Shown here in pieces: positions 1 to 5,105 of a stretch of 8,806 bases of DNA (its first letter is position 1; every line of letters starts with the position of its first letter). Source of the stretch: Blastococcus sp. CT_GayMR20. Its GTDB lineage: Bacteria > Actinomycetota > Actinomycetes > Mycobacteriales > Geodermatophilaceae. Position numbers and translations under genes: made by a program. The notes under the pieces are model-generated. The model searched no databases. It was not told the origin of the DNA and saw only the letters and a list, made by a program, of their open reading frames with translations. The DNA is taken from assembly GCF_004570345.1 (NCBI RefSeq), contig NZ_SPQM01000167.1:1-8806 (forward strand), in the 5' to 3' direction.

Positions 1-167
<167 letters not shown>

Positions 168-176
168 ACAGGTTGG

Positions 177-671
177 CTAGGACGCCTCCGCCGTCATCGC
201 ATCGGTCGCGCGCTGACCCGGCGCGCGACCGACTCCGACGTCTTCGGTCAGCTGGAACCGTAGTTTCCGGGCGTGCAGACAGATGCCGTCTGCTTCGTCG
301 TCCGTGAGAATCGATCCCGCCTGCAGCGTCGTGACGCCGGAGTGCAGAGCATTGACGAGGTCGAAGAACCTGTCGCGCGCGGCCGGCGTCAGGAACATCC
401 CCGCGGCCTCGTCGAAGTACCACCGACGAAGAGTCAGGAGCGGTGCGCCGGGCTGGAATCGCCAGTGGTCAGAGTGTGGCGGGGGTCCCTCGACGATGGT
501 GCCGGACGCGTCGAAGAGCCGCTGGTAGTGCGGCAGGCGGAGATCTCTCAGCCGCCTCTCCTCTATCAGTTCGAGCTCTGCGGCCTTTCGCGAGCGGACG
601 TTGACGTACGTCAGGATGCCGGTCACGACTGCGCCGACTAGAACGGTCACCAGGCTGATCCACTCTTCCAT
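177..671 (-). CDS. Uncharacterised single-TM membrane-anchored protein (164 aa)
   Basis: I do not recognise a named family. Residues 5-24 form one hydrophobic helix ([19 protein letters not shown]), followed by a charged, probably helical segment rich in R, K and E (27-46). The rest is soluble and should be cytoplasmic if the positively charged flank obeys the positive-inside rule. Visible motifs are HYQRLFD (48-54), [15 protein letters not shown] (82-96) and a C-terminal [15 protein letters not shown]. From memory, this pattern (TM anchor, tyrosine-containing helix, 'WYF-D-x-x-G-G-x-x-L-S', then 'LR-x-x-L-x-x-D-x-G') recurs in uncharacterised bacterial proteins of unknown role. The ATG at 669-671 is preceded by GAGAGG at 5 nt spacing, a credible ribosome site. 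It lies 59 bases downstream of the 9-TM protein gene on the same strand and is probably the last gene of a three-gene unit. Its stop lies 9 bases past the natural glyS stop on the opposite strand, with no visible terminator between. Confidence 0.75.
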   Translation of the reverse strand: MEEWISLVTVLVGAVVTGILTYVNVRSRKAAELELIEERRLRDLRLPHYQRLFDASGTIVEGPPPHSDHWRFQPGAPLLTLRRWYFDEAAGMFLTPAARDRFFDLVNALHSGVTTLQAGSILTDDEADGICLHARKLRFQLTEDVGVGRAPGQRATDAMTAEAS

Positions 672-730
672 CAGCGCCTCTCAGAGCCTTCGTCTGCGGT
701 TCGGCACTCGGCGGTCAACCGCACCCGTGG

Positions 731-2560
731 TCATGGCAGCGTGTACCTGGCGAGCTCGGCGTTTGGTCCGCAGCTGCCGTCCAGGCACTCCGCGTAGTGG
801 AGGACGAGGGTGTCTCCCTGCTCACCCGCAGGGACTTCCGGATTCCACGTGAGCTTTCCATCGGGGTCAGCGGACAAGGTCGCAAAGGCCAGCCGATAGG
901 AAGGTCTGCCCTCGGCCCCCTGTCGGCACACCGAGACCTGAAGGGTTGTGCCGGGTGCGATGTCCGTCCCGGCGACGGTGACCTCCAGAGCACCGGCGGA
1001 CTCGGCGGTGATGTGTCCCGTCAGTTCCAGGCCACCACGCGGGTTGTCCGCCTGGAGCACCTTGCTGATGTGCGCATCCTCGGTGGGGCACTTGCGCCCC
1101 TGGCTCACGTCGACCACGCAGTGGCTCACGGTGACTTCTTCCCACCTGCTCATGAGCAGCGGGACATTGACGACCTCATCGATGCTGTCCAAGCCGTCAG
1201 GCTGCAGAAGACTCGTCCAGATGCTGAAGGACTTGCGGTCCTGACGAGCCGGTGGCGAGGCGTCTCCGTCCTCCCCGCTTTGTGCTTGATCGTCGTCCGG
1301 TGGAGGCGGGAGTGGACGTGGTGTGCCGTGGACCCTCACGACGAGGTTCTGCTTGCTCATGCGCCCAGCCAATGCGTGGATCTGGACGACAGGTGTGCCG
1401 TCGACCGTCATGAAGACGGCCGTGACTCGTGGGTTGATCGCGGCCAACTTCGACTGAACGGACAGCTTCGACGCACCGTAGAGGCCGAGCGCGGTGGCTG
1501 TGACGCCCAAGATGATCACGGCGGCGACGAACGGGATGGTCACGTCGCGGACATACGCCCACGCGATCGCGATCACGAAGAGCAGGACAAGCGCAGACGT
1601 GATGACCGTTGGTGCCTCGACGTCGCGCAGGAGATAACTACCTGCGAGAAGTATGACGATCGGAGCCGCGACCAGCAGCGTCTGCGCTTGCCGCTTGGCA
1701 GATTTACGCTTCGCGGATTCCCGCTTGGCCAGATCCGCGTCCTTGACGGTTTGGGATCTGTTGGCGGCAGCGTCTTCCTTCTCCTTTCGCTGGACCTCGA
1801 GTAAAGACGACACGGCGAAGGGAACTGCGAGGGCGGCCGCGACCATGCTGAGCGACGAAAGTGTGGAGAGTGCCAGGTTCCCCGCGGAGTCGTCATCCGG
1901 ATGCGGGAACCCTCTCCAAAGCACCCAGGCAATGAGCACGGCAATCAAAGCAACCGTAGTAGAAATGCTCAGCCTCACCCGAGACGGGCCCCGCCCGATG
2001 ATCCATACGAGCGCCACGACGAGTGCCAGGACGTCGAACGCCCAGAGGAGTGCGAGGGTGATCTGCCACCATGCGAGTTCAGTCTGGCCCGGCGGGGGTG
2101 GTCGCAGGATGTCAGGAAGCACCATCGCCGCGACGAGCATCATGGCCGCGACCGCCACGAGAACAGCCCAGAATCTCATCAGCACACCGGCGCGCAGTGC
2201 GGGGGCGAACAGGGAAGCCAGCAGTCCCCCACCCAAGAACAACACGACAGCGAGTGCGGCTTGTGGATACTGCCGCAGCGCCTGATCCAGGACACCCTCT
2301 TTCACGCCGAAGAAGAGCAGGAGGGCAAGCAAGGCCGTGAAGCCGCTCGCTGCCCATTTCGACGCAGACCCCAATTTGCCGGCGTCGATGAAACTTTCCC
2401 TCTCCGACTTATCATGACGTCGAGACCGTGTTTGTGAACCGAACCGCTCGAACTCCGCGCCGGCACTCGGTTTGGCGGTCCCGTCAGGCTTGTCGATGAT
2501 CTTCCACCTCTGAGGTGGATCCCCGTTGTCCCCCACGCGGCGAGTGTGCTCCCGCTCCAT
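731..2560 (-). CDS. Uncharacterised polytopic membrane protein, about 9 TM helices plus Cys-containing ectodomain
   Basis: No family recognised. Numbering from the ATG at 2558-2560 (609 aa), residues 1-67 are hydrophilic and basic. Nine hydrophobic helices follow at about 69-86, 100-120, 127-148, 163-188, 198-215, 230-254, 294-311, 318-337 and 342-362. Basic loops (after TM2, TM4, TM6, TM8) and acidic or proline-rich loops (after TM3, TM5) fit the positive-inside rule with the N-terminus inside and the C-terminus outside. The TM6-TM7 loop is long, strongly basic and repetitive (AKRESAKRKSAKRQA). The last ~240 residues form a predicted extracytoplasmic domain with a Pro/Asp-rich linker (PRPLPPPPDDDQ) and then beta-rich sequence. 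This domain holds five cysteines (481, 491, 545, 592, 597), of which 481/491 and 592/597 could pair as disulfides. An in-frame GTG at 2588-2590 would add 10 residues. I chose the ATG because the GTG lies inside a hairpin arm; neither start has a good ribosome site. The 5' end overlaps the 290-aa frame upstream. GC is lower than in the flanking core genes. Receptor, transporter or stress/defence role are all open. Confidence 0.72.
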   Translation of the reverse strand: MEREHTRRVGDNGDPPQRWKIIDKPDGTAKPSAGAEFERFGSQTRSRRHDKSERESFIDAGKLGSASKWAASGFTALLALLLFFGVKEGVLDQALRQYPQAALAVVLFLGGGLLASLFAPALRAGVLMRFWAVLVAVAAMMLVAAMVLPDILRPPPPGQTELAWWQITLALLWAFDVLALVVALVWIIGRGPSRVRLSISTTVALIAVLIAWVLWRGFPHPDDDSAGNLALSTLSSLSMVAAALAVPFAVSSLLEVQRKEKEDAAANRSQTVKDADLAKRESAKRKSAKRQAQTLLVAAPIVILLAGSYLLRDVEAPTVITSALVLLFVIAIAWAYVRDVTIPFVAAVIILGVTATALGLYGASKLSVQSKLAAINPRVTAVFMTVDGTPVVQIHALAGRMSKQNLVVRVHGTPRPLPPPPDDDQAQSGEDGDASPPARQDRKSFSIWTSLLQPDGLDSIDEVVNVPLLMSRWEEVTVSHCVVDVSQGRKCPTEDAHISKVLQADNPRGGLELTGHITAESAGALEVTVAGTDIAPGTTLQVSVCRQGAEGRPSYRLAFATLSADPDGKLTWNPEVPAGEQGDTLVLHYAECLDGSCGPNAELARYTLP

Positions 2561-3174
2561 TCGGGCAACAAGGGATCCCTGCACGGCCACCCATCGGCGA
2601 CCATTCCGATGGGTGCCTCGCCCACATCAGAGGCGGTCTGTGGCCGCGTCTCGCCTTCGTACCCACCTTCTTCCTCGTCCGCGGCCGCCTTCAGCCGTGC
2701 CGTCGCGCGCAACCAGACCGGTTCCAGGGCGGGCCAGTCGTCCGAGGAGCGGGCGTTCGCCAGATCGAGGGCGACGCGCGCGGCCTCGGTCAGCGCAGCG
2801 TGCAGCCGAGGGCCCAGCAGCAGCTCCCGGACGTTGAGCTCCTCGTAGACCTCGGTGAGCGGGACGATGTCGTAGCCGACGAGGAACCCGTCCGGCAACG
2901 CCTGCCCGTGCCGCGTCCGGTTCAGCGTCGTCGTGATGCGTTGCAGCCGCATGGACAGATCGCTGAACGCCACGTACCGGTCGGTCAGGATCTTCTCCTC
3001 GAACCCTGACCTGCGGTCCAGTCGCAGGCGGAGGTCCTCGGCGTAGGCGTCCAGCCGCGCGGAGACCGCCTTCTCCACGACGGTCTTGGCCACGAACAGG
3101 AACACCGCCGCGAGAGCGACGAGTCCGACGACGGCGGGGGAGTAGTCCTTCAACCAGGTGAGCAGATCGTCCAT
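2302..3174 (-). CDS. Uncharacterised single-TM membrane-anchored protein; C-terminal third probably spurious read-through
   Basis: No named family. Residues 12-30 form a TM helix (AVVGLVALAAVFLFVAK), then a charged helical stretch (EKAVSARLDAYAEDLRLRLD, 34-53), FEEKILTDRYVAFSDLSMRL (58-77) and further helices to about residue 168. The layout resembles that of the 164-aa protein encoded at 177-671: N-terminal anchor, charged helix, Tyr-containing helix, then an acidic/Leu-rich segment. From about residue 205 the frame runs through the start of the next gene in a different frame for up to 289 bases. That tail is Ser/Arg-rich, contains AGA and ATA codons, and my rough hand count gives lower third-position GC (about 61%) than the competing frame (about 73%). 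The tail therefore looks like shadow translation, and the true C-terminus may have been lost by a frameshift (a TGA in the competing frame lies at 2627-2629). The ATG at 3172-3174 has no strong ribosome site. It is the first gene of the minus-strand block, divergent from dusB. Confidence 0.62.
   Translation of the reverse strand: MDDLLTWLKDYSPAVVGLVALAAVFLFVAKTVVEKAVSARLDAYAEDLRLRLDRRSGFEEKILTDRYVAFSDLSMRLQRITTTLNRTRHGQALPDGFLVGYDIVPLTEVYEELNVRELLLGPRLHAALTEAARVALDLANARSSDDWPALEPVWLRATARLKAAADEEEGGYEGETRPQTASDVGEAPIGMVADGWPCRDPLLPEWSGSTLAAWGTTGIHLRGGRSSTSLTGPPNRVPARSSSGSVHKHGLDVMISRRGKVSSTPANWGLRRNGQRAASRPCLPSCSSSA
2588..2615. repeat. Perfect 10-bp inverted repeat (hairpin) at the junction of two minus-strand genes
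   Basis: CACCCATCGG (2588-2597) and CCGATGGGTG (2606-2615) are exact reverse complements around an 8-base loop. On the minus strand the hairpin would form in the mRNA just before the ATG at 2560 and would include the alternative GTG start at 2590. No T-run follows, so it is not a classical intrinsic terminator. It could attenuate, stabilise an RNA end, or limit initiation of the 9-TM protein. A second short palindrome (TCCACCTC-T-GAGGTGGA, 2503-2519) lies nearby inside the coding frame and may be chance. Confidence 0.45.
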
Positions 3175-3224
3175 GGCGGCACTGCTCGTGCTTGCAGCAG
3201 CGCAGCAGAGGCGCGGTCGGTGCG

Positions 3225-3292
3225 CGAGTGCTGAGTTGTGGTCGCCGACACGCGAGGACGCGCCGGCGGGAACGACGACAACTCACCACTCG
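3225..3292. repeat. Long imperfect inverted repeat (20-bp arms, 28-base spacer) in the divergent intergenic region
   Basis: Arms 3225-3244 and 3273-3292 pair at 18 of 20 positions (mismatches at 3231/3286 and 3240/3277). Their core is TGAGTTGT ... ACAACTCA (3232-3239 and 3278-3285). The spacer is GC-rich and includes CGCG-AGGA-CGCG. The repeat lies between the start of the minus-strand membrane-protein block (3174) and the dusB promoter (-10 at 3325). It could be a two-site operator, a cruciform-forming element, or one copy of a dispersed palindromic element; the sequence alone cannot decide. Confidence 0.6.
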
Positions 3293-3324
3293 ACCGGACG
3301 AGGGGGGTGACGTGCCTCTCCGCC

Positions 3325-3330
3325 TACGCT
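3325..3330 (+). promoter_or_regulatory. -10 element of a probable leaderless dusB promoter
   Basis: TACGCT fits the actinobacterial TANNNT -10 pattern, and exactly 7 bases (GGGTGGC) separate it from the dusB ATG. This places transcription initiation at or next to the A of the start codon, the signature of a leaderless mRNA. No convincing -35 hexamer is seen at the usual spacing. GGGTGG sits too close to the ATG to act as a normal ribosome site, which also favours the leaderless reading. Confidence 0.5.
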
Positions 3331-3337
3331 GGGTGGC

Positions 3338-4498
3338 ATGACCAGCACGCTCGAGCGGACGACGACGGCCCTGCCGCCGTTGAAGCTCGGCGCGCTCGCG
3401 GTGGACCCGGCGGTGGTGCTGGCGCCGATGGCCGGCATCACCAACCCGGCGTTCCGGACGCTGTGCCGTGAGTTCGGCGCCGGCCTCTACGTCTGCGAGA
3501 TGATCACGACGCGTGCGCTGGTCGAGCGCAACGTCAAGACGCTGCAGATGGTGCGGGCGACGGCCGACGAGAAGGACGCGTTCTCCGTCCAGCTCTACGG
3601 CGTCGACCCCGCGACGGTCGGCCGCGCGGTGGAGATGCTGGTCGACGAGGGCGTCGCGGGCACCCGCCCGGCGCACATCGACCTGAACTTCGGCTGCCCG
3701 GTTCCGAAGGTGACCCGCAAGGGCGGCGGCTCGGCCCTGCCCTGGCGCCGGGTGCTCTTCCGCGACATCGTGCGCTCCGCCGTCCGGGCGGCGAGGGACG
3801 TGCCGGTCACCGTCAAGACCCGCATCGGCATCGACGCCGATCACGTCACCTACCTCGACGCCGGCCGGACGGCACAGGACGAGGGCGCCGCGGCGATCAC
3901 GCTGCACGGGCGCACCGCCGACCAGCTCTACAGCGGCACCGCCGACTGGTCGCCCATCAGCCGGTTGGTCGAGGCGGTCGACATCCCGGTGCTCGGCAAC
4001 GGCGACATCTGGGAGGCCGACGACGCGCTGCGCATGGTGGCCGAGACCGGCTGCGCCGGCGTCGTCATCGGACGGGGCTGCCTGGGCCGGCCGTGGCTGT
4101 TCGGCGACCTCGCCGCCGCCTTCGCCGGGACGCCGCGGCGCGCGCTGCCGTCGATGGCCGAGGTCGCCGCGATCATGCACCGCCACGCCACCCTGCTCTC
4201 GGAGGCGCAGGGCGAGCTGCACGGCTGCACGGACTTCCGCAAGCACGTCGCCTGGTACCTGAAGGGCTTCTCGGTCGGCTCCGACGTGCGCCGCGCGCTG
4301 GCGATGGTCAGCGGCCTCGACGAGCTCGCCGAGCTGCTGGCCGGCATCCCCGACCAGCCCTATCCCACCGCCGTCCTCGGGGCTCCGCGGGGGCGGACCA
4401 GCCCGCCGCGTCCCGTGGCGCTGCCCGAGGGCTGGCTCGACGACCGGGACGACCCGCGGCCGCCCGCCGGTGCCGAGCTGGAGGTGAGCGGCGGATGA
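3338..4498 (+). CDS. dusB: tRNA-dihydrouridine synthase (DusB/NifR3 family)
   Basis: This is a cytoplasmic FMN enzyme that reduces specific uridines in the tRNA D-loop to dihydrouridine with NADPH. The 386 residues carry the family features in order: FMN-binding APMAGITNPAFR (29-40); YVCEMITTRAL (51-61); the Dus signature HIDLNFGCPVPKVTRKGGGS (113-132) with catalytic Cys120; VTVKTRIG with Lys160; LHGRTADQLYSG (189-200) with conserved His190; GNGDIW (220-225); and the phosphate-binding GRGCLGRPWLF (245-255). A C-terminal helical tRNA-recognition part follows (TDFRKHVAWYLKGF, 298-311). The last ~40 residues are Pro/Arg-rich and variable. Length is normal for actinobacterial DusB. The ATG at 3338 is supported by the TANNNT element 7 bases upstream. 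Its stop overlaps the next start as ATGA, so the two genes are translationally coupled. Identity as a Dus enzyme is very secure; the DusB subfamily is assigned by resemblance. Proximity to glyS matches the gene order I recall in other actinobacteria. Confidence 0.95.
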   Translation: MTSTLERTTTALPPLKLGALAVDPAVVLAPMAGITNPAFRTLCREFGAGLYVCEMITTRALVERNVKTLQMVRATADEKDAFSVQLYGVDPATVGRAVEMLVDEGVAGTRPAHIDLNFGCPVPKVTRKGGGSALPWRRVLFRDIVRSAVRAARDVPVTVKTRIGIDADHVTYLDAGRTAQDEGAAAITLHGRTADQLYSGTADWSPISRLVEAVDIPVLGNGDIWEADDALRMVAETGCAGVVIGRGCLGRPWLFGDLAAAFAGTPRRALPSMAEVAAIMHRHATLLSEAQGELHGCTDFRKHVAWYLKGFSVGSDVRRALAMVSGLDELAELLAGIPDQPYPTAVLGAPRGRTSPPRPVALPEGWLDDRDDPRPPAGAELEVSGG

Positions 4499-4935
4499 CG
4501 ACGGGGCCGTTCCTGTACGACGACGAGCCGGCGCCGCTGCACACCGGCACCCCGCGGCGCAGCGGGAAGCTGCTGGTGGCGATCTTCGGCGGCACCGTGC
4601 TGGTGGCCGTGCTGCTCGTCGTCCTCATGCCGCTGGTCAAGGGGACGCCCGAGGACCAGGTGCGCGAGGCGGCCGGCGTCTTCGTCGCGGCGCTGGCCGA
4701 CGGTGACCTCGAGACCGCGTACGGGCTGCTCTGCGAGGAGGAGCGGGCCCGCGTCGCCGTCGAGGACCTCGAGGACGAGTACGGCGGATCCGGCACGGCG
4801 ACGGTGACCGCAGCCGAGGAGACCGACGTCGACGGGGAGGCCGGCTACGACGTGACGGTCCGCTGGTCGGACGGCGGCACGGCGGTCCTGAGCGTCATCA
4901 ACGAGGACGGCGCCTCCGTGTGCGGAGTGCGCTGA
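4495..4935 (+). CDS. Small membrane-anchored protein, DUF4878/NTF2-like (146 aa)
   Basis: The function is unknown. Residues 1-23 are a short cytoplasmic tail ending in basic residues (RRSGK), residues 25-48 are a TM helix (LLVAIFGGTVLVAVLLVVLMPLV), and the remainder should be extracytoplasmic. The external part starts with EDQVREAAGVFVAALADGDLETAYGLLC (53-80), followed by an acidic, beta-rich segment. This pattern (Ala-rich helix, 'ALADGDxETAYxLLC', then strands) resembles the NTF2-like DUF4878 class of actinobacterial secreted or anchored proteins; the assignment is from memory. Two cysteines (80 and 143) could form a disulfide. The start is well fixed: GGAGGTGA (4480-4487) lies 7 bases before an ATG that overlaps the dusB stop (ATGA). 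It is co-transcribed with dusB, though nothing visible links it functionally to tRNA modification. Confidence 0.85.
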   Translation: MTTGPFLYDDEPAPLHTGTPRRSGKLLVAIFGGTVLVAVLLVVLMPLVKGTPEDQVREAAGVFVAALADGDLETAYGLLCEEERARVAVEDLEDEYGGSGTATVTAAEETDVDGEAGYDVTVRWSDGGTAVLSVINEDGASVCGVR

Positions 4936-4949
4936 CCTGCCTCCCCCGC

Positions 4950-4963
4950 GTGACCTGAGTCAC
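4950..4963. promoter_or_regulatory. Crp/GlxR-like palindromic site upstream of ppdK
   Basis: GTGACCTGAGTCAC matches the half-site core GTGA-N6-TCAC known for Crp-family regulators and also the Streptomyces Crp form GTG-N6-GNCAC. It lies 15 bases after the preceding stop and 142 bases before the ppdK start. cAMP-type control of a PEP/pyruvate enzyme would be plausible, but a 14-base palindrome in GC-rich DNA may arise by chance. A TTGACG at 5017-5022 could be a -35 for ppdK, yet no matching -10 is visible. Confidence 0.4.
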
Positions 4964-5094
4964 CCGCCCTGGGCTCGCGCGGCCCGATTTCGTCCGCCAC
5001 GATCAACGGCACATCATTGACGGGACGTTTAGGACGTCTTGTCGACGCGGCGCCGTCGTTCCACGGTGATGCGCCCGCCGGAGCAGACGAGCGC

Positions 5095-5099
5095 GGAGG
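5095..5099 (+). promoter_or_regulatory. Ribosome binding site fixing the ppdK GTG start
   Basis: GGAGG lies 6 bases before the GTG at 5106-5108. It supports this non-ATG start, and the encoded N-terminus (MADTKWVYDF) matches the usual beginning of bacterial PPDK. Confidence 0.8.
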
Positions 5100-5105
5100 T
5101 GCACG

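Noticed and set aside
797..1804. Long plus-strand open frame of 335 codons opposite the 9-TM protein gene
   Set aside because: The translation is His/Asp/Arg-rich without any recognisable domain, while the minus-strand frame gives clean TM helices. It is a shadow of high-GC coding DNA.
2571..2580. AGGGATCCCT perfect palindrome before the ATG at 2560
   Set aside because: It is short, contains a common restriction-site core, and is more than 10 bases from the start, so it is neither a good ribosome site nor a convincing operator.
2627..4246. Minus-strand open frame of 539 codons across dusB and the divergent intergenic region
   Set aside because: It is low-complexity Arg/Ala/Gly/Asp sequence antisense to the secure dusB gene and runs through the 3225-3292 palindrome. 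Its only use is to show the TGA at 2627-2629.
5017..5022. TTGACG as the ppdK -35 element
   Set aside because: No acceptable -10 lies 16-18 bases downstream, so I do not call a promoter.
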